The position numbers and the translations under genes are program-made. A DNA stretch of 64,000 bases from Rhodobiaceae bacterium UBA4490 (GTDB lineage: Bacteria; Pseudomonadota; Alphaproteobacteria; Parvibaculales; Parvibaculaceae): NCBI GenBank assembly GCA_002389665.1, contig DGNO01000005.1, positions 209,292 to 273,291 of the forward strand, read 5' to 3'. Under the pieces are notes generated by a model. The model saw only the letters and a program-made list of their open reading frames with translations, ran no database searches and was not told the origin of the DNA. Below, piece by piece: positions 45,183-55,289 of the stretch (position 1 is its first letter; each line of letters begins with the position of its first letter).

Positions 45183-45887
45183 ATGTGCGGCCGCTTCGTC
45201 ATCACCACCCCGCCTCAGGCGATGAAAGAGCTGTTCGGCTATGCCGAGCAGCCGAATTTTCCTGCGCGCCGGAACATCGCCCCCACCCAGCCCGTGCCGG
45301 TCATCCATACGGGCGAGGGGCACACGCGGGACGGGGCGCGGCATTTCTCGCTCATGCGCTGGGGGCTCGTGCCGAGCTGGATGAAGAAATTTCCGGGCAG
45401 CGTACTCATCAATGCGCGGGCCGAAACGATCCTCGAAAAACCCTCCTTCAGAGGGGGCATCCGCCACAGAAGGGCGCTCATTCCCGCAGACGGGTTTTAC
45501 GAATGGGACATCCGCACCAAGCAGCCTTATTTCATTCACCTGAAAAGCGGCGGCCTCTTCGCCATGGCGGCGATCTGGGAGGACTGGATGGGCGCGGACG
45601 GCTCGCAGATCGAAAGCGCGGCGATCGTTACCGTGGCTGCGAAGGGCGGGCTGGCCCCCATTCACCCGCGCAGCCCGGCCATTCTGGATGAAAGCGCCTG
45701 GGATGCCTGGCTCGATACGGAGAATGTGCGCCCTGCCGATGCGGTGAAACTGCTTTATGAGCCGGGCGCGCCGGCGCTTGCTTTCCATCCTGTCAGTACC
45801 CGCGTCAACAAAGTGGCGAATGACGACGAAAGCCTGATGGCGCCGGTCGCGGCGGAGAGCGGGCCGGGTCAGCTCAGCCTTTTGTGA
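45183..45887 (+). CDS. SRAP domain protein (YedK/HMCES-like)
   Basis: A 234-residue protein that in known members covalently shields abasic sites in single-stranded DNA. The catalytic Cys2 follows the initiator Met (MCGRFVI), exposed after Met removal. Other active-site residues are in RRNIAPTQPVPVI, SVLINARAET and IPADGFYEW, plus the His of AFHPVSTRVNKV. All are present. It is not next to SOS genes in the window and stands alone upstream of the CNNM-like gene. Confidence 0.95.
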   Translation: MCGRFVITTPPQAMKELFGYAEQPNFPARRNIAPTQPVPVIHTGEGHTRDGARHFSLMRWGLVPSWMKKFPGSVLINARAETILEKPSFRGGIRHRRALIPADGFYEWDIRTKQPYFIHLKSGGLFAMAAIWEDWMGADGSQIESAAIVTVAAKGGLAPIHPRSPAILDESAWDAWLDTENVRPADAVKLLYEPGAPALAFHPVSTRVNKVANDDESLMAPVAAESGPGQLSLL

Positions 45888-46110
45888 CGGCTTTATGTGA
45901 GGGGGCGTTCATTTTTTAAGCGCCTGCGTGATTCTCTTTGAGAGAGTGCGGGGCGCCGGGCCAAAGCGCGCGAAAATGCCCCAATTGGCGCGGGAAGGGC
46001 GGCGCGCGCTGCTTCATACTCCACAGGCCCGTATTTTTTGGGATATAGTGGATGCGTTCCGGCCCGCCTCAACACGCCGTTTCAACAGGCGGCCGGCCCA
46101 TGGAGCCTTG

Positions 46111-47604
46111 ATGGCCGCTGATATCGTTGTCTTGCTGGTGCTGATCGTTCTGAACGGTTTCTTCTCCTTATCGGAGATGGCCGTCGTTTCCTCGCGCCGT
46201 CAGCGTCTGCAGGCGCTCCTTTCGCGCAAGCGCGAGCAGGGCAGCGCCAATACGCAAGGCGTGGAAACGGCCCTGCAGCTTCATGCAGAGCCCGGGCGCT
46301 TTTTATCGGCGGTGCAGGTCGGCATTACCCTGATCGGCGTGTTCGCCGGTGCCTTCGGCGGCGCGACCTTGGCCGAGCCCTTGGCAGCCACTATGTCGGA
46401 CGTTCCTATGATCGGGGAGTATGCGGGGCCCGCTGCCTTTGCGCTCGTTGTGATCGTCATTACCTATCTCTCGCTTATCGTCGGCGAGCTGGTGCCGAAA
46501 CAGATTGCGCTCTCGAACCCGGAAGCCTTTGCCTCGGCCATTGCCCGGCCCATGACGGTCTTCGCCCGTGCGCTCTCGCCTATCGTGACGCTGCTGTCCA
46601 AATCAAGCGATGCACTGCTCGGCCTTTACGGGGTGAACGGGCGCGATACATCCGGCGTGACGGAAGAAGAGATCAAACATCTGGTCGAGGAAGGCGTTGC
46701 CACCGGCGCCATCGAGACGGTGGAGCGGGACATCATGAACCGTGTCTTCGGCCTCGGCGATTTGCGCGTCGGAGACATGATGACGCCGCGCGTCTCCATG
46801 ATCTGGCTCGACACGGAGCTGCCTTACGAGAAGAACCTGGAACTGGTGCGTGAGCATCAGGAACTGCGCTACGGCGTGCGCAAGGGTGAGAACGGCCCGC
46901 CCGTCGGCATGGCGCGCATGGAAGATCTTTTCATCGATTTCAATGCGGGAACGAACGAGGCGCTTTTCGCCAATATGTCGCCGCCGCTTTACATTCCCCG
47001 CCGCGCTTCCGTACTCAAGGCGCTCAGCATTCTGCAGGCGGAAAGCAAGTTCATGGCCTTCATCATCGACGAATATGGCGAGGTGGTGGGCACGATTTCC
47101 ATGCGCGATATCTTTACCGCCATTGTCGGGGATATTTCCGGCCATGCGGTGCATGACAATAACGCGGTCGTCAAACGCGTGGACGGCTCCTATCTCATCG
47201 ACGGTGTCGTGTCCGCCGAAGAGGCAAAACGCGTCCTGAAGCTGAAGAAGCTGCCGGGGGACGAATCGAGCGATGTGAACACGCTTGCAGGCGTGATGTT
47301 CGACTGGTTCGGACGGCTGCCGCGCGAGGGCGATTATTTTGCCTGGAACGGCTACCGTTTCGAGGTGGCGGATATGGACGGCCCGCGCGTCGATAAAATC
47401 CTTGTCGTGCCGGCGCAGAACCTGCCCATCGGTGCCTTCCGCGACAACCGGCAGGCCGAAGCAGTGGCAACGGCGGCGGAGAAAGCCGCAGAAAAAGCAA
47501 CTGGCACGGCGGGCAAAGAGGTTGCTGAAAAGCCGGAAACGGGCGAAGGCGATCAGACGGAAGCCGAGATTGTGCCCTTCCGCAAGAACCCGGGTGGCAA
47601 TTAA
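46111..47604 (+). CDS. Hemolysin-type CNNM/CorC transport-associated protein
   Basis: A 497-residue membrane protein with, in order, a DUF21 membrane domain (about residues 1-190, containing LNGFFSLSEMAVVSSRRQRL), two CBS domains (about 210-340, with GDMMTPRVSMIWLDT and FMAFIIDEYGEVVGTISMRD), and a CorC_HlyC domain. The tail is an Ala/Glu-rich disordered stretch. Members move or sense magnesium or other divalent cations. The ATG at 46,111 with upstream GGAGCC fits the DUF21 start; a frame extending back to 45,928 has no family match. Confidence 0.9.
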   Translation: MAADIVVLLVLIVLNGFFSLSEMAVVSSRRQRLQALLSRKREQGSANTQGVETALQLHAEPGRFLSAVQVGITLIGVFAGAFGGATLAEPLAATMSDVPMIGEYAGPAAFALVVIVITYLSLIVGELVPKQIALSNPEAFASAIARPMTVFARALSPIVTLLSKSSDALLGLYGVNGRDTSGVTEEEIKHLVEEGVATGAIETVERDIMNRVFGLGDLRVGDMMTPRVSMIWLDTELPYEKNLELVREHQELRYGVRKGENGPPVGMARMEDLFIDFNAGTNEALFANMSPPLYIPRRASVLKALSILQAESKFMAFIIDEYGEVVGTISMRDIFTAIVGDISGHAVHDNNAVVKRVDGSYLIDGVVSAEEAKRVLKLKKLPGDESSDVNTLAGVMFDWFGRLPREGDYFAWNGYRFEVADMDGPRVDKILVVPAQNLPIGAFRDNRQAEAVATAAEKAAEKATGTAGKEVAEKPETGEGDQTEAEIVPFRKNPGGN

Positions 47605-47608
47605 GCCT

Positions 47609-49054
47609 CTAAGCGCCGCCTTCTTGCCGCGCGGCGAGTATTTTACCTGGATTGAGAATGTTCTCAGGGTCGAGCGCCTGTTTGAGCGCCCGCATCATGT
47701 CCATTTCCACCGGCGATTTGATCTCCGCCAGCTCATCGCGCTTCAATTGCCCGATGCCGTGCTCGGCGCTGATCGAGCCGCCAAGATCGAGCGCAATGGC
47801 ATGGACGATGCGGTTGAAGCGGTCCCATTCTTTCAAGAATGCATTTTTGTCCATGCCGGGCGGCTGGCTCAAATTGAAATGCACATTGCCGTCGCCGATA
47901 TGGCCGAATGGCACAGGGCGGATGCCCGGCATTTCTTTTGTGACCGCTTCAAGCGCGCGCTCGATGAAGAGCGGCATTTTGGAGACGGGCACGGAAATAT
48001 CGTGCTTGATGCTGCCGCCTTCCTCCCGCTGCACATCGGAAAGATTTTCGCGCAGCGCCCAAAGAGCATCGGCCTGCGCATCCGACTGGGCAATCGTGCC
48101 GTCCCGGGCAAGGCCTTCTTCCATCGCCGCGCCCAGCGTCTCGGTCAATAGTGTCTGCAGCGTGTCCGCCGTTCCCCCGGAGGAAAGCTCGATCAGCACA
48201 TACCAGGGCGAGGGCGTGCTTAAGGGATCGCGCGTTCCTTCCATATGTTTCGTCACGAACTCGATGCCGATGCGCGGCACAAGCTCGAAGGAACTGACAA
48301 GCCCGCCGGTGCGCGCCTCGATGAAATGCAAAAGCGAAACGGTTTTGGCGAGCTCCGGCACGGCGGCAAAGCCGACGGCCTTTGCGCTGGGGCGCGGGAA
48401 AAGTTTCAAAACGGCGGCGGTGATGATACCGAGCGTGCCTTCCGCGCCGAGGAAAAGCTGTTTGAGATCATAGCCCGTATTGTCCTTGCGCAGGCCCCGC
48501 AGGCCTTCCCAAATGCGCCCGTCCGCCAGCACAACTTCGAGCCCAAGCACGAGATCGCGCGCATTGCCGTAGCGCAGCACCGCCGTGCCGCCTGCATTGG
48601 TGGAAAGATTGCCGCCGATCTGACAGCTGCCTTCCGAGGCAAGAGAAAGGGGAAAGAGGCGGTCTTCTTTTTCCGCCGCTTCCTGAATGGCGGCGAGTGT
48701 GACCCCTGCCTCCACCGTCAGCGTGTTGTTTTCCGCATCGATAGCGCGGATTTTTTTCATGCGCTCAAGGGCAAGAATAATGCTGCGCGCATCGTCCGTG
48801 ATCTGCCCGCCGACAAGGCCGGTATTGCCGCCCATGGGAATGACCGGCGTTTTCGTGTCATGGGCAAGGGCAAGCAGGCACGAAACCTCTTCCGTACTGG
48901 CCGGTTTGACGATGGCGGCCGCTTTCCCCTCATAAAGCCCGCGCCGCTCGCAAAGATAAGGCGCCATCTCGAACGGGTCGGTGACGACATGGGGCGCGCC
49001 CACAATCTCTTTTAGCCGGTCTATCAAGGTGTCATCGCTCATGGCGCTTTTCAT
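47609..49054 (-). CDS. FAD-linked oxidase (D-2-hydroxyglutarate/D-lactate dehydrogenase-like)
   Basis: A 481-residue flavoprotein of the VAO/GlcD fold. The FAD-binding segments are IPMGGNTGLVGGQ (about 73-85) and ASEGSCQIGGNLSTNAGG (about 138-155). The C-terminal metal and substrate region has FGHIGDGNVHFN and EHGIGQLKRDELAEI. The pattern fits D-2-hydroxyglutarate dehydrogenases better than glycolate oxidase, which needs extra subunits absent here. Its start overlaps the stop of the serine hydrolase gene by four bases. Confidence 0.87.
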   Translation of the reverse strand: MKSAMSDDTLIDRLKEIVGAPHVVTDPFEMAPYLCERRGLYEGKAAAIVKPASTEEVSCLLALAHDTKTPVIPMGGNTGLVGGQITDDARSIILALERMKKIRAIDAENNTLTVEAGVTLAAIQEAAEKEDRLFPLSLASEGSCQIGGNLSTNAGGTAVLRYGNARDLVLGLEVVLADGRIWEGLRGLRKDNTGYDLKQLFLGAEGTLGIITAAVLKLFPRPSAKAVGFAAVPELAKTVSLLHFIEARTGGLVSSFELVPRIGIEFVTKHMEGTRDPLSTPSPWYVLIELSSGGTADTLQTLLTETLGAAMEEGLARDGTIAQSDAQADALWALRENLSDVQREEGGSIKHDISVPVSKMPLFIERALEAVTKEMPGIRPVPFGHIGDGNVHFNLSQPPGMDKNAFLKEWDRFNRIVHAIALDLGGSISAEHGIGQLKRDELAEIKSPVEMDMMRALKQALDPENILNPGKILAARQEGGA

Positions 49055-50475
49055 GGCTTGAGGGTGCGGCGATAGGCGCGCACGCCGGTGTGAAGATATT
49101 GCGCGCGCCCGCTCCCGTCTTCTCCCAGAAAATGATAGCCCGCGGCAAGGGTGCGGCCAGGATCGCGCCCGAAAAAGAAATCGGGCCCCGCCGCTTCAAG
49201 GGGAATGTCGAGCGGCGGCTGCACCAGTGCATAATCGGCGGAAGGTACGCGTTTGCAGATAAGCCCGCCCTTCTCGGCGCGCACCTTCATCTCGCCGAGC
49301 CCGCAGGCATAGGTGCCCTCGAAGCGGGCCGCATCGATTTTTTCCGGCACCGGCCCCAAGTCTTTCTCCGGCAGTTTGACGCCCGCAAGCTCCTGAAAAA
49401 GCGCGGGGAAAAGCTCGTGATAAAGGCCTTTGCCGTCTCCGCCATTCGTCAAAAGCACGATCGCGGTGCCGGAGGCAGGGTGAAACCTGAGCCAGGCCGC
49501 TTGGCCGATGGTCGAGCCGTCATGACCGAAAATCTCGTAAGTGCCGTTTGCTCCCCGCCACATCATGAAGCCGAGGCCGATTGCATCGATCTCCATACCG
49601 AGAGGCAAGCGGATATTTTCCGCGCGCATGGCAAGGGCGCTTTCCTCGCTCAAAACCCGCGTGCCGTTCGCTGCCGTGCCGGGCGCCGTTTCCCCCGATT
49701 TGTGAGCGGGCATATGAAGGCGGGCAAACTCAATGACATCGCGCGCCCGCGCCATGGGCGTTGCCCCGGCAGGGCCATTCGACTGCGCAAGAAAAGCGAC
49801 AGGTGTGACGGCAAGGCCCTTTTCCGGCGAACTGATATGGCCGATGGCGGTCAGATAGCGCATCGCCTGTTCGGGCAGCGTGGAAAAAGCAGGTGTGCCG
49901 AGCGGCTTGATGAGGCGGGTGCGCATGGCTTTGTCCCAATAAAGCCCGCTTGCCGCTTCGATCATGCGGCCCGCAATGACGAAGCCGACATTGGAATAGG
50001 AGAACATCTCTCCCAGGGGATGTACATTTTCCTGGGTTGCCAGAAGCGCCACGAATTTTTCGATCCGGTCCTCGCCGCGCCCGGCATTTTTGAAAAGATC
50101 GCCCTCGATACCGCTCGTATGAGAAAGAAGATGGCGGAGCGTGACATGGGCGCTCGTCTCCTCATCCTTCACCTTGAAGTCCGGCAGGTATGTGCGCACC
50201 GGCAGGTCGAGGGAAAGGCGGCCTTCTTCCACAAGCTGCATGGCAAGGGTTGCCGTATAAAGTTTGGTGATGGAACCCACTTGAAAGAGCGCCTCGGGCG
50301 TGACCGGCACCTGCGTTTCCAGATTGAGGACGCCGGCCGCCGCTTCTTCAAGCCTGCCATCCGAAAAGACAGCGAGCGAGGCGCCGGGCACGCCGTAGCG
50401 CCGGATCAGCTCTTTCAGCCGCTCGGTGAGCGCCGGATTTGCGGATGCTTTTGCCGGGGAGCGGGACTGGGACAC
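49051..50475 (-). CDS. Serine hydrolase, class C beta-lactamase-related
   Basis: A protein of about 474 residues with a beta-lactamase/transpeptidase-like domain: the nucleophile motif is SITK (Ser67, Lys70) and the second motif is YSNVGF. A C-terminal lipocalin-like part (after about residue 370) resembles the tail of related D-aminopeptidases and esterases. Role is unknown; most such proteins act on peptides or esters rather than antibiotics. The GTG at 50,475 with AGAGAGA upstream is preferred over a longer frame to 50,541. No signal peptide is seen, so it may be cytoplasmic. Confidence 0.82.
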   Translation of the reverse strand: MSQSRSPAKASANPALTERLKELIRRYGVPGASLAVFSDGRLEEAAAGVLNLETQVPVTPEALFQVGSITKLYTATLAMQLVEEGRLSLDLPVRTYLPDFKVKDEETSAHVTLRHLLSHTSGIEGDLFKNAGRGEDRIEKFVALLATQENVHPLGEMFSYSNVGFVIAGRMIEAASGLYWDKAMRTRLIKPLGTPAFSTLPEQAMRYLTAIGHISSPEKGLAVTPVAFLAQSNGPAGATPMARARDVIEFARLHMPAHKSGETAPGTAANGTRVLSEESALAMRAENIRLPLGMEIDAIGLGFMMWRGANGTYEIFGHDGSTIGQAAWLRFHPASGTAIVLLTNGGDGKGLYHELFPALFQELAGVKLPEKDLGPVPEKIDAARFEGTYACGLGEMKVRAEKGGLICKRVPSADYALVQPPLDIPLEAAGPDFFFGRDPGRTLAAGYHFLGEDGSGRAQYLHTGVRAYRRTLKP

Positions 50476-50563
50476 GCCGATCTCTCTTTTTCGCCAAGCT
50501 CTTTGCCTGAATCGCAGGCAGATGATCCTAGCAGGCCGCACGGGCCTTGCCTAAACTCATGCC

Positions 50564-51436
50564 ATGATCGACATCATAGACCATATCCTCATCGCCGTGC
50601 CCGAGCTTGACGGGCCCGTCGCCGATTACACGAAACTCACGGGCCGTTTGCCCTCCTGGCGGGGCAGCCATCCGGGCCTCGGCTCGGTGAATGCGCTTTT
50701 CCGTTTTTCCAACACCTATATCGAGCTGGTGGCGCCGAAAGGCGAGGGCCGCTTCGGCGATATTCTGCGCGCCCATTTGGAGAAAAACGGTGCCGGCATT
50801 ATCGGCCTTGCTTTCGGGGTGGAAGATGCGGCGGGCGCGGCCGCCTTTTTGCGGGAAAAGGGGCTGAGCGCCAGCGATCCTTTGCCCGGCGAAGGGGCGG
50901 ATGAAGGCGGCGCGCTTGCCCCCCGGCGCTGGAAAAACGTCATGCTGCCGCCGGAAGAAACGAACGGCCTTTTCATGTTCCTCATCGAACAGGAGGACCG
51001 GCTTGCCTTGCCTTTCGCGCCTTTGGTGAAAGAGGGCGAGGGCCGGGCGGCGGCGGAAGCGATCGATCATGTGGTGATCAACACGCCGGATGCGGATAGC
51101 GTCATCGCGCTCCTGCAAGGCAAACTCGGCCTGCGCCTCGCGCTCGACAATACGGTGAAGGAATGGGGCGTGCGGCAGATCTTCTTCCGCACCGGGCGCA
51201 TGACCATCGAGGTGATTTCCTCGCTCGATGAGAAAAAGCGCGCCGAAGAAGACCATTATTGGGGCATCACCTTCCGCTATCCCGATCTGACAAAAGCCCG
51301 CGCGCGGCTTTTAGAGGCGGGCGTGCCCGTTTCCGATATCCGCAAAGGCCGCAAGAAGGGAACCGTGGTGGCAACACCCAAGGGCGCGACCTTCGGCATC
51401 CCGACGCTCTTGCTTGCGCCGGAACGCAAAGACTGA
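50564..51436 (+). CDS. Two-domain VOC/glyoxalase-like protein
   Basis: A 290-residue protein with two halves of related fold. The first begins IDIIDHILIAVPELDGPVAD and carries NTYIELVAPKG. The second begins AIDHVVINTPDADSVIALL and has TGRMTIEVISS and a DHYWGITFRYPDL segment. The His and Glu positions suit metal binding. This resembles the glyoxalase-like domain (Glyoxalase_3) family of unknown substrate. Divergent from the serine hydrolase gene. Confidence 0.78.
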   Translation: MIDIIDHILIAVPELDGPVADYTKLTGRLPSWRGSHPGLGSVNALFRFSNTYIELVAPKGEGRFGDILRAHLEKNGAGIIGLAFGVEDAAGAAAFLREKGLSASDPLPGEGADEGGALAPRRWKNVMLPPEETNGLFMFLIEQEDRLALPFAPLVKEGEGRAAAEAIDHVVINTPDADSVIALLQGKLGLRLALDNTVKEWGVRQIFFRTGRMTIEVISSLDEKKRAEEDHYWGITFRYPDLTKARARLLEAGVPVSDIRKGRKKGTVVATPKGATFGIPTLLLAPERKD

Positions 51437-51446
51437 ATATCCGGGA

Positions 51447-52430
51447 TCAAGAGCGCGGCGCAGCGGCGCGGCGTAGCCGGTCGTTGATCGCCTCGCCGAG
51501 CCCGGTGTCAGGCACCGGCATGACGGCGATGGATTTTCCTTCCGCCTGCGCATCGAGCTCCTGCAAATAGCGGAAGAGATTGGCCGCCGCTTCGCGCAAA
51601 TCCCCTTGGCGCGACAGGTTGAGTGTCAGCGCCGCGCCTGGCAATCCGTCCGGCCCGAAGGCGAGGAGCACTTCATCGCCGCTTACCTCTTTAGCATTCA
51701 GCCGGATCGGCGCGTCGGGCGCATAATGGCTGGCAAGCTGGCCGGGGGAGGAGCGCCCGGCTTCGCCTTCTTCTTCGGCTGCTTCCGCAAGCTTCATGGC
51801 GAGCACTGCTTCGATCTCCGTGCGGGCGATGGCGCCGGGGCGCAGCAAAGTGGGCGGGCCGTCTTCCGGCAACCCGATAACGGTGGATTCCAGCCCGAGC
51901 GTGCAGGGCCCGCCATCAAGGACACCGGCGACAAGCGCGCCAGCCTCTTCAAGCGAGCGGGCGACATGTGTTGCCAGCGTCGGGCTGAGGCGGCCGGAGC
52001 GGTTGGCGGAGGGGGCGGCAAGGGCAAGCCCGCTTTCTCGCAAAAGTTCCAGCGCCAAGGGATGCTGCGGCACGCGCAAAGCGACGGTGGGAAGGCCGGC
52101 GCTCACCAGAAGCGACAAAGGCGTCTCTGCCCGGCGCGGCAGAACGAGGGTAAGCGCCCCCGGCCAGAACGCTTTTGCCAGCGCCCCCGCTTTTTCATCG
52201 AAACGGGCATGTGTTTCCGCGGCTTGCAAAGAGGGCACATGCACGATGAGCGGGTTGAACCGCGGGCGGCCCTTGGCCTCGAAAATCCGTGCGACGGCAC
52301 GGTCTTGTGTAGCGTCCGCGCCCAGCCCGTAAACGGTCTCGGTCGGAAAAGCGACGAGCTGTCCGGCGCGCAAAGCGTCCGCGGCTTTTTTGATGTGGGA
52401 GGCATCCGGCGGCCAGATGGGAAGCGGCAT
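51447..52430 (-). CDS. L-threonylcarbamoyladenylate synthase (Sua5 type)
   Basis: A 327-residue protein that makes the activated intermediate for t6A37 of tRNAs reading ANN codons. The YrdC domain shows LVAFPTETVYGLGADATQ, KGRPRFNPLIVH and APSANRSGRLSPT. A C-terminal Sua5 domain from about residue 220 distinguishes it from short TsaC. It lies seven bases downstream of an SDR gene on the same strand. Confidence 0.95.
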   Translation of the reverse strand: MPLPIWPPDASHIKKAADALRAGQLVAFPTETVYGLGADATQDRAVARIFEAKGRPRFNPLIVHVPSLQAAETHARFDEKAGALAKAFWPGALTLVLPRRAETPLSLLVSAGLPTVALRVPQHPLALELLRESGLALAAPSANRSGRLSPTLATHVARSLEEAGALVAGVLDGGPCTLGLESTVIGLPEDGPPTLLRPGAIARTEIEAVLAMKLAEAAEEEGEAGRSSPGQLASHYAPDAPIRLNAKEVSGDEVLLAFGPDGLPGAALTLNLSRQGDLREAAANLFRYLQELDAQAEGKSIAVMPVPDTGLGEAINDRLRRAAAPRS

Positions 52431-52437
52431 GGGCGTA

Positions 52438-53277
52438 TCAGGGCTTTTTGGCGTAAAGGGCTTGGCGGCGCAGAATGGCGTTCACCGCGGGAGAGGGCAA
52501 GGCCCAGGCCAGCCAGGCGATGAAACGGTTGAGGCGGCCCGGAATGTGAACGGGCTTGCCCGCCATCACCGCTTTATAGCCTTCCTCGGCGACGCGCATA
52601 CTTTTCATCCACATGAAACGCGGCATGGCGGACATCGCCTCGCGCGTACCCATGACATCGTGAAACTCGGTATAGGTGAAGCCGGGGGAGAGCGCTGTGA
52701 CATGCACGTTCTCCCCCGTATATTCGAGCGCCAGCGCTTGCGACAGTTTGATCTCGAAAGCTTTGGCCGGAATGTAAAGCGTGCCGCCCGGCGCTGGCGG
52801 CAGAAAGCCGGCAAGCGAGGCGACGTTGAGAATACGTCCATAGCCGCGCGCACCCATGTCCGGGGCAAAGCGATGACAGAGCTCGGCCACACCCGTCATC
52901 ATCACCTGGCAGAGCGCGTGCTGATCGGCCCAGCTTGTGTCCCGGTAAAAGCCTGCGACGCCGAAGCCCGCATTGCAGACCAGCGCGTCGATGTTAAGCC
53001 CGCGCATGCGCATTTCATTGTGCAGCCATTCGGCGGCGCCCGGTTCTGCCAGATCCAGCGTCACGGCATGAACGGTGACGGCAAAGCGATGCTCGAGATC
53101 GCGGGCGATCTCATGCAGGCGCTTTTCCCGGCGCGCGACGAGCACCAGATCGAAGCCGTTGCGGGCGAAGATTTCGGCGAGATCCTTGCCGATTCCCGCC
53201 GACGCGCCGGTGATCAGCGCATGGCGGCCCGTGCCTTCTTTCCGGGCGCTCTTATTGTCTTTTTGTCCGCTCGCCAT
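52438..53277 (-). CDS. SDR family oxidoreductase
   Basis: A 279-residue SDR of the subgroup near YqjQ/DltE-like enzymes. The nucleotide motif is ITGASAGIGKDLAE (about 22-35), basic residues after beta-2 (VARREKR) imply NADP, NAG is in VCNAGFGVAG, and the catalytic pair is in YIPAKAFEI. The C-terminal region has an amphipathic, hydrophobic segment (RFIAWLAWALPSP), suggesting membrane association and perhaps a lipid substrate. It is followed by sua5 after seven bases. Confidence 0.85.
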   Translation of the reverse strand: MASGQKDNKSARKEGTGRHALITGASAGIGKDLAEIFARNGFDLVLVARREKRLHEIARDLEHRFAVTVHAVTLDLAEPGAAEWLHNEMRMRGLNIDALVCNAGFGVAGFYRDTSWADQHALCQVMMTGVAELCHRFAPDMGARGYGRILNVASLAGFLPPAPGGTLYIPAKAFEIKLSQALALEYTGENVHVTALSPGFTYTEFHDVMGTREAMSAMPRFMWMKSMRVAEEGYKAVMAGKPVHIPGRLNRFIAWLAWALPSPAVNAILRRQALYAKKP

Positions 53278-53464
53278 ATCTTCTCCGGTGCATTGCTGCA
53301 GGATTTTGGGGTGAATATGCGTTCATCCTAAACCCGCTTATAACGTGTGCCAGCATATACGAATTTTGTCTTGAACCGATGCATCATCGGGCGCAAGAAA
53401 CGGGCATTCGGCCCGCGCTTTTGGGGATTAGCCCGGGTTTGAGAGCGAAACAGAGGAGACAGGG

Positions 53465-55237
53465 ATGAGCTACCGCGCGCCGGTCAAGGATATGGCCTTC
53501 ATGTTGAATGATGTGGCAGGGCTTCAGTCTCTCGTCAGCGGCGGCCTTTACGAGGAAGCGACGCCGGACCTCATCGAAGCGGTGCTGGAAGAAGCGGGCA
53601 AGCTCGCCGAAAATGTCATCGCGCCCCTGAATGACGGGGTGGATGCAAATCCGGCCAAGCTGAAAGACAAAGAAGTGACGACCTCGCCCGGTTTTGCCGA
53701 TGCCTACCGCCAATGGGTGGAAGGCGGCTGGGGCGCGATTGCAGGCTCGGACGCGTATGGCGGCCAGGGCCTGCCCATGGCGCTTGCCGCCGCGCTGCAG
53801 GAAATCTGGAACGGCGCCAGCCTTTCCTTCGGGCTCTGCCCTATTCTCAGCCAGGGCGCGGTGGAAGCTTTGAGCGCCCATGGCACGGACGAGCAGCGGG
53901 AAAAATACCTCGCCAAACTCATCTCCGGCGAGTGGACCGGCACGATGAACCTGACAGAGCCGCAGGCAGGCTCGGACCTTAACGCGCTGAAGACCAAAGC
54001 CGTGCCGCAGGAAGACGGCAGCTATCTCATCACCGGCACGAAAATCTTCATCACTTACGGCGAGCACGATATGGCGGAGAATATCATCCACCTCGTGCTG
54101 GCCCGTCTGCCCGATGCCCCGGCAGGCACGAAAGGCATTTCGCTTTTCCTCGTGCCGAAATATCTCGTCAACGAAGATGGCTCGCTTGGCGAGCGCAACG
54201 ATGTGGAATGCATCGGCCTTGAAGAAAAGCTCGGCATTCACGGCAGCCCGACCTGCATTATGGCTTACGGCGAAAAAGGCGGCGCGAAAGGCTATCTGAT
54301 CGGTCAGGAAAACCGCGGCCTCAATTGCATGTTCACGATGATGAACAATGCCCGCCTTCTGGTCGGCATTCAGGGTGTGGCGGTCGCAGAGCGTGCCTAT
54401 CAGCATGCGCTTGCCTATGCCAAAGACCGCAAGCAGGGCCGCAAAGTGGGCTCGCAGCTCGCGCCGGGCGAGATGGACCCGATCATCGATCATGCCGATG
54501 TGCGCCGCATGCTGATGAGCATGAAGGGGCTGGCGGCTGCCGCGCGCGGCATTTGCTATGCCAATGCCGTTGCCATCGACCTTTCGCATAAAGGCAAAAG
54601 CGAAGAAGAAAAAGCCGCCGGGAAGGCGCGCGCCGATCTTCTCACCCCCATCGCCAAAGCCTGGAGCACGGATGCAGGCGTGGAGGCTGCCTCCATCGGC
54701 GTGCAGGTGCATGGCGGCATGGGCTTTATCGAGGAAACGGGCGCGGCGCGCTTTTACCGGGATGCCCGCATTCTGCCCATCTATGAAGGCACGAATGGCA
54801 TTCAGGCCATCGACCTTGTGACCCGCAAATTGTCGCTCGGCAATGGCGAGGTGGTGAAAGCCTATCTGGGCGAGATCGCCGAAAGCGTCGAAAAAGCTCG
54901 CGCCTCCAACGATCCGGATCTGGGCGTGGTCGCGGACAGGCTGGAAGAGGGCCTTTCGGGGCTGGAAGAGGCGACGGACTGGATGCTCGCCCGTCTGAAA
55001 GACGCGCCGAACGAATGCCTGGCGGGCGCGAGCCCCTATCTGAAGCTCTTCGGCACCGTCGCAGGCGGCCATTACCTCACCCGCGCCGCGCTTTCGGCCA
55101 GCGGCGAGGAGGGCCCCAAGGTGCTTGCCCGCTTCTTTGCGGAAAATTTCGCAGGCCCCGCCAAAGGGCTCGTTTCCGCCGCGATTGCCGGGGAAAGCGC
55201 GCTGATGGAGCGGGCGGATTCACTTCTTGAAGCCTAA
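53465..55237 (+). CDS. Acyl-CoA dehydrogenase, DmdC-like
   Basis: A 590-residue flavoprotein, longer than ordinary acyl-CoA dehydrogenases (about 380) and matching the DmdC (3-methylmercaptopropionyl-CoA dehydrogenase) and FadE-like subfamily. The FAD and substrate motifs include MNLTEPQAGSDLNALKT, KIFITYGEHDM and QVHGGMGFIEETGAARFYRD, and the catalytic Glu is in ILPIYEGTNGIQAIDL. A C-terminal extension of about 110 residues is typical of this group. Substrate may be a short or methylthio acyl-CoA, or a longer one; sequence alone cannot decide. A hairpin follows the stop. Confidence 0.87.
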   Translation: MSYRAPVKDMAFMLNDVAGLQSLVSGGLYEEATPDLIEAVLEEAGKLAENVIAPLNDGVDANPAKLKDKEVTTSPGFADAYRQWVEGGWGAIAGSDAYGGQGLPMALAAALQEIWNGASLSFGLCPILSQGAVEALSAHGTDEQREKYLAKLISGEWTGTMNLTEPQAGSDLNALKTKAVPQEDGSYLITGTKIFITYGEHDMAENIIHLVLARLPDAPAGTKGISLFLVPKYLVNEDGSLGERNDVECIGLEEKLGIHGSPTCIMAYGEKGGAKGYLIGQENRGLNCMFTMMNNARLLVGIQGVAVAERAYQHALAYAKDRKQGRKVGSQLAPGEMDPIIDHADVRRMLMSMKGLAAAARGICYANAVAIDLSHKGKSEEEKAAGKARADLLTPIAKAWSTDAGVEAASIGVQVHGGMGFIEETGAARFYRDARILPIYEGTNGIQAIDLVTRKLSLGNGEVVKAYLGEIAESVEKARASNDPDLGVVADRLEEGLSGLEEATDWMLARLKDAPNECLAGASPYLKLFGTVAGGHYLTRAALSASGEEGPKVLARFFAENFAGPAKGLVSAAIAGESALMERADSLLEA

Positions 55238-55289
55238 AGGCCGGGTCCGGCGCGTTTGACGCTGGGCGCAAGCTTTTCTATTCAGTACG

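Noticed and set aside
49051..50475. Antibiotic beta-lactamase
   Set aside because: Although SITK and YSN motifs are present, the protein is over 100 residues longer than AmpC, has no signal peptide and carries an extra C-terminal domain typical of esterase- or peptidase-type relatives.
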